Part shown: positions 1-8,526 of the stretch, in pieces
Numbering within the stretch: the first letter of the stretch is position 1
Layout of the letters: every line of letters begins with the position of its first letter
Assembly (NCBI GenBank): GCA_019163175.1
Contig: JAFLKN010000039.1
Location: 1 to 64,000, forward strand
Direction of reading: 5' to 3'
DNA: 64,000 nucleotides
Origin: Prolixibacteraceae bacterium
GTDB lineage: Bacteria > Bacteroidota > Bacteroidia > Bacteroidales > Prolixibacteraceae
Made by a program: the position numbers and the translations under genes
The notes under the pieces: generated by a model
The model's input: the letters and a program-made list of their open reading frames with translations, nothing else
Databases searched by the model: none
What the model was told of the DNA's origin: nothing

Positions 1-137
1 GAAAAATTAAAAGAAAACATGCCTTCAAAAGTCACATTTTGACCAAGAAAAGCACGAAGCGTAAACGTAACCTGACTTATTGGGGAACCGTTAATAAAGC
101 TGACGTGCCTAATGTAAAGGCTATGTTGACCATCTAA
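1..137 (+). CDS. rpmI: 50S ribosomal protein L35, 3' part
   Basis: Only the C-terminal 44 or so codons are inside the window; the start lies to the left. Reading from base 3 gives a Lys/Arg-rich chain beginning [16 protein letters not shown] and ending KAMLTI, which matches bacterial L35, a small protein of the large ribosomal subunit. It sits 100 bases upstream of rplT, the usual infC-rpmI-rplT order, so infC is expected just outside the window. Partial because of the window edge, not because of damage. Confidence 0.95.
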   Translation, partial: KIKRKHAFKSHILTKKSTKRKRNLTYWGTVNKADVPNVKAMLTI

Positions 138-237
138 GAATGTTTTCTTTTACAGAGTAATTAAATTAAGTAATTAATCGAATGAATTAGCTTGAAGATC
201 CCTGAGACGGGACGCTAACCATTCTAAAATCAGTTTT

Positions 238-582
238 ATGCCAAGATCAGTAAATGCAGTAGCATCACGGGCTCGCAGAAAAAAAGTCCTGAAGCTTACC
301 AGAGGTAACTTCGGCGCCCGCAAGAACGTATGGACCGTTGCAAAAAATACCTGGGAAAAAGGTTTGCAATATGCCTACAGAGATAGAAAAGTAAAAAAGA
401 GAAACTTCCGTGCTTTATGGATTCAGCGTATCAATGCTGCCGTTCGTAACGAAGGTTTATCTTATTCACAGTTTATTGGTTTGCTCAAAAAAGCAAATGT
501 TGAAATCAATCGTAAAGTTTTGGCTGATTTAGCAATGAATCACCCTGTAGCTTTTAAAGCAATTGTAGATAAGGTGAAATAA
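238..582 (+). CDS. rplT: 50S ribosomal protein L20
   Basis: A 114-residue basic protein starting [20 protein letters not shown], a clear L20. L20 binds 23S rRNA early in assembly of the 50S subunit and in many bacteria represses its own operon by binding the leader. Length is normal for the family (about 115-118). The ATG is the only sensible start. It follows rpmI with a 100-base gap that could hold a leader structure, though I could not show one. A strong terminator lies 30 bases after the stop, so this is the last gene of the operon. Confidence 0.97.
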   Translation: MPRSVNAVASRARRKKVLKLTRGNFGARKNVWTVAKNTWEKGLQYAYRDRKVKKRNFRALWIQRINAAVRNEGLSYSQFIGLLKKANVEINRKVLADLAMNHPVAFKAIVDKVK

Positions 583-611
583 TCATCGTCGGTTAGGTGA
601 ATAAACATACG

Positions 612-640
612 AAACCCTGCTCATGAGCAGGGTTTTTTGT
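612..640 (+). terminator. Rho-independent terminator of the rpmI-rplT operon
   Basis: Perfect inverted repeat with arms aaaccctgctc and gagcagggttt separated by two bases, followed by a run of T. It lies 30 bases after rplT. Confidence 0.9.
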
Positions 641-1190
641 TTTATGACCTGATTAATCTGTTGGTGATTCTGAGATTTATACAAGTATAGTTTTGTTAAT
701 TAGACCGATTCCCATTTGTAGGAATGTTATTAACTCTAAACGAGCATGGAGCTAATGACATGGCTTCGGATTCTATTGTAATTGTGATCAATCCTTCAAA
801 GGGTATTTTATATGATAGAACTCAGGAGCTTATTGAAGTTGTAAGGAATGCCAGAGTTATCGTTTTTGAGATTAATGAATTGGATCTTGACGTAATTTAG
901 TCTCTTTTTGTATCGTTTTTTACGTTCGTTTTTATAACAGGCTACTTAATGGCAAGACGGGGAGTCTCGACTTCAATTTTGGTTGGGGGTTAGTTTGCTG
1001 AATGGAATAGAGCTTAATTAAATTCTATTATTACTGAAATTTGAAATTTATATTGCATTGATTTATTGGGATTAGTGTAGGTGTTTGAGATACAACTTTG
1101 TGTGTTATCACTCAAACAAAAATTAAGAAAGAGCATCGATTTTGATATGCAAGTTTTTCTATCTTTACAATACATTAGATTCCTCGATGT
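641..1190. other. Long intergenic region, mostly empty
   Basis: This 550-base AT-rich stretch lies between the rplT terminator and the GH36-like gene. Apart from the short reading frame at 724-900 I see no gene, RNA or repeat. Near 1141-1167 there is a TTTG and a TATCTTTA that loosely resemble a Bacteroidota promoter, but the spacing (15 bases) is shorter than the usual 19-21. Confidence 0.5.
724..900 (+). CDS. Small ORF of 58 codons, possible gene remnant
   Basis: ATG at 724 opens 58 codons with a hydrophobic strand (SIVIVINPSKG), a helix-like stretch and a second strand (ARVIVFEI). This alternation is what a piece of an alpha/beta fold looks like, and it loosely recalls part of a SIS sugar-isomerase domain. 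No partner domain, signal peptide or clear promoter is visible. It is either a small unrecognised gene or the last remnant of a decayed one. Not recognised with confidence. Confidence 0.25.
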   Translation: MLLTLNEHGANDMASDSIVIVINPSKGILYDRTQELIEVVRNARVIVFEINELDLDVI

Positions 1191-3053
1191 ATGAAAGTGA
1201 ATATTTTTATTGGTTTGAAGTTGATTTTATTGTTGGTTTTTTGTTGGTCTTTTTCAGGTAAAGCCGAAGTTCATAGTACACAACCTGATGATGTTTATAT
1301 TTTTAATAAAAGCAAAATCCGTGTTGAAGGAAATCTATCGCCTTTTGAATCTACGATTGAGATTGAGGAATTTGGACTTCAGAAATATATTCTTAAAATC
1401 TATCTTCATTCCACCTATGCTGCAATTCCTCCCTCATTTAATGTCGCTGTAAAATTCCCTCGCGAAAAAATCAATCAAATATGGAATTCAAAAACATGGT
1501 CGAATAAATCTTTCTTCACTTTGCCGTCATACGACCGTGCGGCTGCCGGATTCTCCATTATTGCCGGAATGACTATAAACGATCAGAATCAAATTACATT
1601 TACCTGTAAAGATGCCTATCAAGCAAAGTTTGTCAGTTCCAATATTCGAGAAGAAAATGATACTATTGTTTTTAACCTCGGTTTTTTTGAAGATAATCCC
1701 CCTTTATCGAATCTTCAGGATTATCAGGCAGAAGTATTGGTTGATTTTCGGAACATACACTTCTCAAAAGCAATTTATGATGCTTCATCCTGGTTTTTAG
1801 CTGATGAATTTAAGCAAGGTTTAGCCAGTGTTGATACCACCAACGTTCCCGTATTTTCAACCTGGTATCCAATGCATCGGAACATTCCCCTCGAAAATAT
1901 TACCAAAGAACTCGATTCGCTCCGGACCTTTAATTTTAAGTCGGTTTTGGTTGATGATGGATGGCAGGCTTTGGTTAAAATGAAAATTGACACCTCATAT
2001 GCGTATGAAGAGAATAGCTTCAGAACTATGAATCTGTTTAAACAGAAATGTGTTGAAATGGGACTTCCATTGTATTTGTGGTATTCGATTCCGTTTATGG
2101 GTGGAAACCCAGTTGTTTTAAAGAAATTTGAAGGAAAATATATACGCTATCGTGCGCCAAGACAAATGTATGTTCTCGATCCCAGGTATGCGGATGTACG
2201 TAAACATCTCGTTAGTACCTATGCTAATTTCCTTACTGAATGGCAATTTGATGGATATTGGTTTGATTTTTTGAAAGGTTTTTATCCTAAGGAGGGCGCT
2301 GTTATAGACGAGGATAAGGGTCGCGATTTTGTTTCGATTCAGTTGGCGATAGATACCTTATATGCTGACTTGGAGGCGCGTTTAAAGTCAATAAAACCCA
2401 ATATTTTTATGGGACAGAAGTTCCCAATTGTTGGCCCTAATTTGGTTAGCTATCAAAACTTTTTGACTGGCTTTGTTGGTGTTGAGAACGCGCAGGTTGT
2501 GAGGGAAAAAATGGTAAATAACCGTTTACTTTACGGGAAATTTACTCCTTTTATGGAGGTTGTAGCAATTAATCCGCGTGAAAAGGCTGAGGATGTTGCC
2601 AGGAAAATGCAATCTGTGCTTTTTGGAAATCCTTATTTGTCATTCTATGTCACTACTTTGCCACAAGATTCCAAACAAACGATTCGGTTTTGGCTCGACT
2701 ACTGGAAAAAGAACTACAAAGTGATTTTTGAAGGTACTTTTGAACCCTTGCAGGTTTCCCGCTTTTACCCTGTTATTAAAGTTGAAAATAGTCAAAAGAC
2801 GATTTATATGATGTATGAGGATTATACTTTTAATTTACCCGTAGTACTTAATTCTCCACTTGAGGTTATCAATTCAAAAGTTACCGAAACTGTGCATTTT
2901 CTGCTAAATAAGCCCGGAGTTCAGTATAATTATGAAATTTTTAACTGCAAAGGCGAAAGTAAAGTTAAAGGGATAATCGCTAGCAAGAGTAAAAATTCTG
3001 TCGATTTATTGGTCCCATCGGCTGGGTATATTCGTATAACACCAATCCATTAA
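1191..3053 (+). CDS. Secreted GH36-like alpha-galactosidase family protein
   Basis: A 620-residue exported glycosidase, probably acting on alpha-linked galactose or a related sugar in the periplasm. Residues 1-25 form a signal peptide with a long hydrophobic core ending SGKAEV. An N-terminal beta-rich part runs to about 215, followed by a (beta/alpha)8 barrel that opens with FSTWYPMHRNIPLENI and holds the GH36/GH27 hallmark LVDDGWQ (D255-D256-G-W258). The strand-end GYWFDFLKG places D359 where the clan GH-D nucleophile is expected. The usual acid/base motif near the end of the barrel (SD in GH36) is not obvious; the corresponding stretch reads GFVGVENAQ. A small beta domain closes the protein. 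It stands alone, convergent with the FRG gene 15 bases away. Substrate cannot be read from sequence. Confidence 0.75.
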   Translation: MKVNIFIGLKLILLLVFCWSFSGKAEVHSTQPDDVYIFNKSKIRVEGNLSPFESTIEIEEFGLQKYILKIYLHSTYAAIPPSFNVAVKFPREKINQIWNSKTWSNKSFFTLPSYDRAAAGFSIIAGMTINDQNQITFTCKDAYQAKFVSSNIREENDTIVFNLGFFEDNPPLSNLQDYQAEVLVDFRNIHFSKAIYDASSWFLADEFKQGLASVDTTNVPVFSTWYPMHRNIPLENITKELDSLRTFNFKSVLVDDGWQALVKMKIDTSYAYEENSFRTMNLFKQKCVEMGLPLYLWYSIPFMGGNPVVLKKFEGKYIRYRAPRQMYVLDPRYADVRKHLVSTYANFLTEWQFDGYWFDFLKGFYPKEGAVIDEDKGRDFVSIQLAIDTLYADLEARLKSIKPNIFMGQKFPIVGPNLVSYQNFLTGFVGVENAQVVREKMVNNRLLYGKFTPFMEVVAINPREKAEDVARKMQSVLFGNPYLSFYVTTLPQDSKQTIRFWLDYWKKNYKVIFEGTFEPLQVSRFYPVIKVENSQKTIYMMYEDYTFNLPVVLNSPLEVINSKVTETVHFLLNKPGVQYNYEIFNCKGESKVKGIIASKSKNSVDLLVPSAGYIRITPIH

Positions 3054-3067
3054 TATCTTCTTTTTCT

Positions 3068-3862
3068 TTAGAATACCGGTTTGTAATGTCTTTTGAGCCA
3101 TTTGGCAAGACCATCCAATCCGGGAAAAAGTACCCTTTCCGTAATATTAGCCTGATCTAGCTTGTCTCTCACTTCAAGCTTTAACTCTTTGGGAATGATA
3201 ATTCTTCGGTATAATTCCGGATGTTCGATCAGCCACTCATCCATAATTGCTGTTGGGTTCATCATTACCGAGAATAAGGCAAATTGGTTTACGATTCGTT
3301 CATCCAGGGATGGTGGCTCAAAAAATAAGACCTGATCTTGAATAAATAAGCGATCGAAATCCGAAAGTGAAACTATTTTTTCGAGCATTTCGAGTGTGAA
3401 AGCGTTGCACTTTTCATCATTCAGTCCATCACTGAATGGTGCAGGTACGAGTTGATTCACTTTAACAAAATCTACCTTCCAAATCACCCCGTCAGTATCA
3501 TATTTTTCAGTATTGGCTGTGGCAAAGTGCATGGCTATAAATGGAGAATAGGTCCAGTCAATTAGTCGGGTTGGTAATCCGTGATGTTGAGCCAATACAA
3601 GTGATCGCCAGAAAGTACTGGTTAGTTGTGGATCGCTGTTAATGGAGTATTTCCTGAAATTTCGAAGTAAGTGGTATTCCAATTCAGGCTTATCTCCGCA
3701 GTTTCGCAGAAAGCTGTTTTTCAGTTCGTAATTCATGTCCGACAATCCTCTGAAAGCATAGTCAGAACGGTATCTTCCCAATTCAGGTTTCCAGGAGTCG
3801 TGGTATACTTCTTCGCAAAGTTGTTCCCATGAACTTACGGTAATATCATTTTGCTGAATCAT
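3068..3862 (-). CDS. FRG domain-containing protein
   Basis: 264-residue cytoplasmic protein with a complete FRG domain. The signature DYAFRGLSD lies at about residues 34-42, and the second conserved block AQHHGLPTRLIDWTYSPFIA at about 91-110. No signal peptide or membrane segment. FRG domains (named for the Phe-Arg-Gly motif) have no established general function; they occur in toxin-like and defence-associated proteins as well as standalone, as here. The gene is isolated: convergent with the GH36-like gene and 104 bases upstream, in its own direction, of a tiny secreted-protein gene. Family assignment is firm; role is unknown. Confidence 0.85.
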   Translation of the reverse strand: MIQQNDITVSSWEQLCEEVYHDSWKPELGRYRSDYAFRGLSDMNYELKNSFLRNCGDKPELEYHLLRNFRKYSINSDPQLTSTFWRSLVLAQHHGLPTRLIDWTYSPFIAMHFATANTEKYDTDGVIWKVDFVKVNQLVPAPFSDGLNDEKCNAFTLEMLEKIVSLSDFDRLFIQDQVLFFEPPSLDERIVNQFALFSVMMNPTAIMDEWLIEHPELYRRIIIPKELKLEVRDKLDQANITERVLFPGLDGLAKWLKRHYKPVF

Positions 3863-3966
3863 TTTTTGCTGTAGTATTTACAGGTAAATATAAATCATTC
3901 AGCGGGTATATTGAAGGATTATTTCTGAAATTTGATAAGGCTTTGTGCTCAGGAGTGCTATTTTCT

Positions 3967-4206
3967 TTAGCTTTTTTTTGCTGGTGCAGAACTCTGATTA
4001 CTTTTTGTTCCACTTAGTTTTAATGTGTCTTTTTTTACTTCAGCAGGTTTAATTTGCAATGCAGGAGCCTCAGTTTTTCTGGGTGTTAAAATTGGAGCTT
4101 CGGTTGAAACTGGTTTGTGATGAAAAAATGGTTGTATTTCAATTTTTGAAATTACTTTCAAACCAAGTAGGTAAAATACGGATGTGCTGAAAAGAAAAAG
4201 TCTCAT
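3967..4206 (-). CDS. Small putative exported protein, Lys/Pro/Thr-rich
   Basis: 79 residues. The first 20 form a plausible signal or anchor (MRLFLFSTSVFYLLGLKVIS); the rest is low-complexity, rich in Lys, Pro, Ala and Thr with repeated TEAP motifs (STEAPILTPRKTEAPALQ). No known domain. The composition suggests a disordered periplasmic or envelope-associated peptide. It lies between the FRG gene and an oxidoreductase gene on the same strand, but the gaps (104 and 136 bases) do not argue for one operon. It may be a chance ORF; the hydrophobic start followed by an ATG-led coding pattern is the only support. Confidence 0.4.
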   Translation of the reverse strand: MRLFLFSTSVFYLLGLKVISKIEIQPFFHHKPVSTEAPILTPRKTEAPALQIKPAEVKKDTLKLSGTKSNQSSAPAKKS

Positions 4207-4342
4207 GGCAGTACTTTTGAAAAAATAAAATTAGGTAATTCGTTCAAATTTATACGTGTTAATTGTGATTCAATTCCGAAAAATCTGCCAACGGTATGTT
4301 TTTAAGGACAAACGACATGGTTTGGAGGTTTTGCGGAATGAA

Positions 4343-5332
4343 TTAGTCATGCGACGGAAATACAATTCCAGCATCCTTTCTTACCTGATCAAGGATTTCC
4401 ATTAAATCTGCTGATAATGAAAGTGGCATCTGATCACTTTCTATTTTGCCTTCATCCAGGCATTTCATCACATGTGCAGCCTCAAGTTCGTAACCAAACC
4501 CGATCCCTTTTTCAAATGAAATGACTTGTTCTTCTTCCCAATTTTTCCAATAAGTAAGTGTAGTCGGGGTAAAGAAACGACGGTTTAGTCTTACGAATCC
4601 ATTTTCGAAACTAAACTCAGTTTGTGTTGAAGAATATGATGCAAAACTAGAAACCAATGAGGCAATTCCTCCCCCCGGATAAGCGAATGACATCAGAATT
4701 GATTCTTCTGTCCCGGTAGGGCTAAATCTGGCTAGTGTTTTAATTTCAGAAGGTTTCCCCAAAGCCATAAGCGACATGAAAATCGGATAGATACCAATGT
4801 CAAGCAAAGAACCTCCGCCAAGTTCCATGTTATACAGTCTTTTCTCCGGATTGTATTCGGCATTAAAAGCAAAATCGGACCGAACCATTTTTATAGCTCC
4901 CAGTTCTCCGGATTGAATAATTGCCATGACTTTCTTAAAACTAGGCTGAAACATGGTCCAAAATGCTTCCATCAGGAATGTATTGTTTTTTCGGGCTGTT
5001 TCAATCATCAGATTAACTTCTCTGGAATTCATTGCAAAAGCCTTTTCGCATAGTACTGCTTTCTTGTGATTCAGGCATAGGATTGAATGCTCAAAATGAT
5101 GTGAATGTGGAGTGGCAATGTAAACGACATCAACTTTAGGGTCATTCACCATGTCTTCATAACTGCCAAATGCTTTTTCGAAAACCAGTTCGGTTGCAAA
5201 ACTTTGTGCATTTTCAATCGATCGCGATGCTGCTGCATAAAGCCGGGCGTTCGGTAAAAGTTTAAGATCGGTGGCAAACTTTCTGGCAATTTTTCCGCAT
5301 CCCAGAATAGCCCAATTGTATGTTTTGCCCAT
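4343..5332 (-). CDS. Gfo/Idh/MocA family NAD(P)-dependent oxidoreductase
   Basis: 329-residue cytoplasmic dehydrogenase. The start is taken as the ATG at 5332 (MGKTYNWAILGCGKIARKF), because the reading frame upstream opens only with a TTG and adds ten unconserved residues. The Rossmann motif is AILGCGKIA at about 8-16, followed by VYIATPHSHH and CEKAFAMN, the family's EKxx block. The C-terminal half has the GGGSLLDIGIYP motif of the dihydrodiol dehydrogenase-like subgroup. It probably oxidises or reduces a sugar or cyclitol; the substrate is not readable. It is divergent from the second Gfo/Idh/MocA gene at 5462, with a 129-base shared upstream region, so the two may be co-regulated. Confidence 0.88.
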   Translation of the reverse strand: MGKTYNWAILGCGKIARKFATDLKLLPNARLYAAASRSIENAQSFATELVFEKAFGSYEDMVNDPKVDVVYIATPHSHHFEHSILCLNHKKAVLCEKAFAMNSREVNLMIETARKNNTFLMEAFWTMFQPSFKKVMAIIQSGELGAIKMVRSDFAFNAEYNPEKRLYNMELGGGSLLDIGIYPIFMSLMALGKPSEIKTLARFSPTGTEESILMSFAYPGGGIASLVSSFASYSSTQTEFSFENGFVRLNRRFFTPTTLTYWKNWEEEQVISFEKGIGFGYELEAAHVMKCLDEGKIESDQMPLSLSADLMEILDQVRKDAGIVFPSHD

Positions 5333-5381
5333 AGTTTCAGATTTTATTTGGTTTCGCTGCAAAATAAGTATCTTTTGGTGA

Positions 5382-5412
5382 TTTAGTTCCAGGTTTAAAT
5401 CGATTATATTTG
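5382..5412 (+). promoter_or_regulatory. Candidate Bacteroidota promoter for the gene at 5462
   Basis: TATATTTG at 5405-5412 is a perfect match to the -7 consensus TAnnTTTG, and TTTA at 5382-5385 lies 19 bases upstream where TTTG is expected. This predicts a leader of roughly 40 bases before the ATG at 5462. Confidence 0.45.
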
Positions 5413-5461
5413 ATTCGCTATACTAAACTCAAAATTTTTAAACCTCTAAACAGTAGATTTT

Positions 5462-6757
5462 ATGAATTCAAAAATGAATCGGCGCAAATTTATTGTCAAT
5501 TCAGCTGCAGCAGCTGCTGCAATTACAATTATTCCGCGGCATGTATTGGGCGGAAATGGTTTTATTGCGGCCAACGATCGCATTAACTTAGGCTTTATTG
5601 GAGTTGGCAAACAAGTTTATACTTTACTGAATGGTATCGGGAAGTGCAAAGAAACAATTGCTGTTGCAGCCTGTGACGTAGATCAGAAAAAGCTTGATAA
5701 ATTTAAAGGTGCTGCTGATGCAAACAACAAAGCCAAAAATTTGTCGGTGAATGTTGATACCTATAAGTATTACCGCGAATTGTTGGAACGGAAAGATATT
5801 GATGCAGTTGTTATTGCTACTCCAGATCATTGGCATGCTCAGATTGCTGTTGATTCTGCAAAATCAGGAAAAGATATTTATTGCGAAAAACCAATGGCAT
5901 TAACTATTGCTGAAGGTCGTGCTATGGTAAATGCAACACGCAAATACGACCGTGTTTTTCAAACCGGCAACATGCAGCGTTCCTGGAGAGATTTTCGTCA
6001 TGCAGTAGAACTGGTTCGTAACGGATATATCGGAGAAATAACCGAAGTGAATGTGCATGTTGGCGAACCTGTCAGGCAATGCAGCTTGCCTGTGATGGAT
6101 CCGCCTGCAGAACTGGATTGGAACGAATGGGTAGGCCCTTCATTGTATCGTGGCTGGCATCCCGATTTAGCTCCAGTTTTTGGCGATGACAAATGGGCTT
6201 GGTGGCGCGGTTACCGCGATTTTGGTGGTGGTTTGGTAACAGATTGGGGCGCTCACATGTTCGATATAGCCCAATGGGGTTTGGATATGGACAAATCAGG
6301 TCCGGTTCAGCTTTTGCCACCTTCAGTTCCGGCAACTACAGGATTATCGATGAAATACGATAATGGGGTGGTGGTCAATCATAAAGTTTGGGGTGAAAGT
6401 AATGCCGTTCAGTTTATTGGAACTGAAGGCCGCATTGAAGTCAGTCGTGACTTTTTAAGGACTTTTCCTAATAAAGATTTGGCAAAAACTGAGTTAAAAC
6501 CAAGTGATAAAAGGGTTTATGTAAGCAACAATCATTATCAGGACTGGGTTGATGCTATGAAAAAGCGTACACGGCCGATTTCAGATGTAGAAACTGGACA
6601 TCGGACAGCTTCTGTTTGTAACCTTGTAAATATTGCTTACGAATTGCAGCGTCCTCTGCAATGGAATCCGGAAAAAGAAGAATTTATTAACGACGATTTT
6701 GCCAATTTGATGCGCACCAGAGCATACCGCGGAAAATGGGATTTCAATAATTATTAG
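5462..6757 (+). CDS. Tat-exported Gfo/Idh/MocA family oxidoreductase
   Basis: 431 residues. The N-terminus MNSKMNRRKFIVNSAAAAAA is a twin-arginine signal, so the protein is exported folded, presumably with its nicotinamide cofactor bound. The Rossmann motif GFIGVGKQ follows at about 45, then VVIATPDHWHA and YCEKPMALT, the conserved EKP lysine of the family. The C-terminal domain contains GGGLVTDWGAHMFDIAQWG, typical of the exported Bacteroidota branch that includes GH109-type enzymes, in which NAD+ drives glycoside cleavage. Whether this one is a dehydrogenase or a glycosidase cannot be told. It is followed by a terminator and faces the other oxidoreductase gene divergently. Confidence 0.88.
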   Translation: MNSKMNRRKFIVNSAAAAAAITIIPRHVLGGNGFIAANDRINLGFIGVGKQVYTLLNGIGKCKETIAVAACDVDQKKLDKFKGAADANNKAKNLSVNVDTYKYYRELLERKDIDAVVIATPDHWHAQIAVDSAKSGKDIYCEKPMALTIAEGRAMVNATRKYDRVFQTGNMQRSWRDFRHAVELVRNGYIGEITEVNVHVGEPVRQCSLPVMDPPAELDWNEWVGPSLYRGWHPDLAPVFGDDKWAWWRGYRDFGGGLVTDWGAHMFDIAQWGLDMDKSGPVQLLPPSVPATTGLSMKYDNGVVVNHKVWGESNAVQFIGTEGRIEVSRDFLRTFPNKDLAKTELKPSDKRVYVSNNHYQDWVDAMKKRTRPISDVETGHRTASVCNLVNIAYELQRPLQWNPEKEEFINDDFANLMRTRAYRGKWDFNNY

Positions 6758-6772
6758 TTCATATTTTATTAG

Positions 6773-6808
6773 CCTCCGACAGGTCCTTTTGTTCCTGCCG
6801 GAGGTTTT
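6773..6808 (+). terminator. Terminator after the Tat-exported oxidoreductase
   Basis: Stem cctccgacagg / cctgccggagg with one mismatch and a 10-base loop, followed by four T. Confidence 0.75.
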
Positions 6809-6886
6809 AATTCTCTTTGAAAGTTTGTTTGTGAAGCGCAACCAATCTGGTCCAGCACACATCTTTAAGATAAAAAGCCACTTACC

Positions 6887-7372
6887 ATGAAAGTCATCCG
6901 TTTTAAATTCCTGAAATCATACAATTCAATAATCACGCTTCTGCTTTCATTTCTTGGATTTGCCTCCTCATGCGATATTTGGGGTGGTAGGGCTATGTAT
7001 GGTACTCCTTCGGCTGACTTTATTGTCAAGGGAAAAGTTGAGTCGGCTGGCGAAAGGAGACCAATTGCAGGTATCAAAGTTGAATTGAGTAAAGAAGTAG
7101 ACACGGAAAAAGGAAAAATGTCCATTGATCTTGACCATTCTGTTTCAGCAGAAAAAACGGGAACATATACCGTTGCCAATAATGGTGGATTCCCCATAGA
7201 TCAAACTTATAAAGTAAAATTTACTGACATTGACGGCGGATTAAATGGCGAATTCGAAACCCTTGATACCACCATCGTTTTTCAAAATCCAAAGTATACT
7301 GGTGGCGATGGAAGCTGGTATAATGGCAGTACTGAAAAGGAATTGAATGTTAAACTGAAGACTAAAAAATGA
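6887..7372 (+). CDS. Radical SAM-associated putative lipoprotein (TIGR04134-like)
   Basis: 161 residues. A hydrophobic stretch ends in the lipobox FASSC, making C29 the lipidated residue; the mature protein begins CDIWGG and shortly after has AMYGTPSADF. A carboxypeptidase-regulatory-like beta fold follows (VKGKVESAGERRPIAGIKVEL). The last four bases overlap the radical SAM gene (ATGA), so the two are translated together. This arrangement matches the rSAM/lipoprotein pair described for Bacteroidota, in which the lipoprotein is thought to be the substrate of the radical SAM enzyme. Neither the modification nor the role of the lipoprotein is known. Family naming is from memory of the pair's layout and the YGTP motif. 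Confidence 0.75.
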   Translation: MKVIRFKFLKSYNSIITLLLSFLGFASSCDIWGGRAMYGTPSADFIVKGKVESAGERRPIAGIKVELSKEVDTEKGKMSIDLDHSVSAEKTGTYTVANNGGFPIDQTYKVKFTDIDGGLNGEFETLDTTIVFQNPKYTGGDGSWYNGSTEKELNVKLKTKK

Positions 7373-8451
7373 CCGTTTCAAAGATTCCTTTTCGTAAGAA
7401 AATTGCACTCGATTTGTTCCGAAAATTTAAAGAGAATGAAAGTAAAATTCATTCTCTTTCTTATCTGTTCTGGGAATGTACTCTCCGTTGTAACCTAAAC
7501 TGCCAACATTGCGGAAGCGATTGCAAACAAGATGCTGCGGTAAAAGATATGGCGCTTTCTGATTTTTTGCATGCAATTGATCAGTTGGAAGGATTGGTTA
7601 ATCCACACAAAACTATTGTTGTACTTACTGGCGGCGAAGTGCTATTGCGTAAAGACCTTGCTGAAATTGGTCAAAGCCTTTACGATCGCGGCTTTCCGTG
7701 GGGAATGGTAACCAATGGCATGTTACTGACTGAAGCTAAATTACAGTTGCTTGTCAATTCAGGCTTGAGGGCCGTAACAATTAGTCTCGATGGTTTGGAA
7801 GACTCGCACAATTGGTTACGCAATAACTCGACAAGTTTCGCAAAAGCAATTTCAGCAATCAGTCTTTTGCCCACATTCCCAGATTTGAAATACGATGTGG
7901 TAACCTGTGTAAATCGCAAGAACTTTAGAGAGCTGAACCAACTCCGCGATTTGCTGATCAGCAAAGGAATTGCCGAATGGCGGGTATTTACCATTTTCCC
8001 CATTGGAAGAGCAAAAGATAATGAACTTCTCCAATTATCAGCTGTGGAATTTAAAGGTCTCTTTGAATTTATCAAAGAGACCCGACTTTCAGGAAAGATC
8101 AAACTCAATTATGGATGTGAAGGTTTTTTAGGAAGCTTCGAAGGCGAGGTGAGAGATAACTTTTTCTTCTGTCGCGCCGGAATTAATATTGGCTCTGTTT
8201 TGGCAGATGGCTCAATCTCGGCCTGTCCCAGCTTGCGAAATAATTTCATTCAGGGAAATATTTACCAGGATAATCTGGCAGAAGTTTGGATTAACCGATT
8301 CCAGAAATATCGAGACAGGAGCTGGACGAAGACTGGATTGTGCGCCGAATGCGATTTTTACAAGTATTGTGAAGGAAACGGGCTACATCTGCGAAATGAA
8401 GAGACTGGTGAACTTCTTTTCTGCCATTTGCATCGACTCGAACATGAATAA
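7369..8451 (+). CDS. Radical SAM/SPASM enzyme paired with a lipoprotein (TIGR04133-like)
   Basis: 360-residue cytoplasmic radical SAM enzyme. The [4Fe-4S] motif is CNLNCQHC, with ligands C41, C45 and C48. Next come GGEVLLRKDL (the GGE SAM-binding motif) and VTISLDGLEDSHNWLR. The C-terminal SPASM-type region has cysteines in SACPSL, GLCAECDFYKYCEGN and LLFCHLH, enough for auxiliary clusters. SPASM proteins usually modify ribosomally made peptides or proteins. The start overlaps the upstream lipoprotein gene by four bases, so that lipoprotein is the obvious candidate substrate. lipA, another radical SAM gene, follows 75 bases later, probably in the same transcript but with a separate job. Confidence 0.85.
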   Translation: MTVSKIPFRKKIALDLFRKFKENESKIHSLSYLFWECTLRCNLNCQHCGSDCKQDAAVKDMALSDFLHAIDQLEGLVNPHKTIVVLTGGEVLLRKDLAEIGQSLYDRGFPWGMVTNGMLLTEAKLQLLVNSGLRAVTISLDGLEDSHNWLRNNSTSFAKAISAISLLPTFPDLKYDVVTCVNRKNFRELNQLRDLLISKGIAEWRVFTIFPIGRAKDNELLQLSAVEFKGLFEFIKETRLSGKIKLNYGCEGFLGSFEGEVRDNFFFCRAGINIGSVLADGSISACPSLRNNFIQGNIYQDNLAEVWINRFQKYRDRSWTKTGLCAECDFYKYCEGNGLHLRNEETGELLFCHLHRLEHE

Positions 8452-8526
8452 TCTGATGAAACTTCGTTCGTCAGATGAACTTCATTTCCCGAATACTGTT
8501 TCTATGGCTGAACACAATTTTACAAG

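Noticed and set aside
7680-8108. 142-codon minus-strand frame inside the radical SAM gene
   Set aside because: Antisense shadow of a gene with intact cluster motifs.
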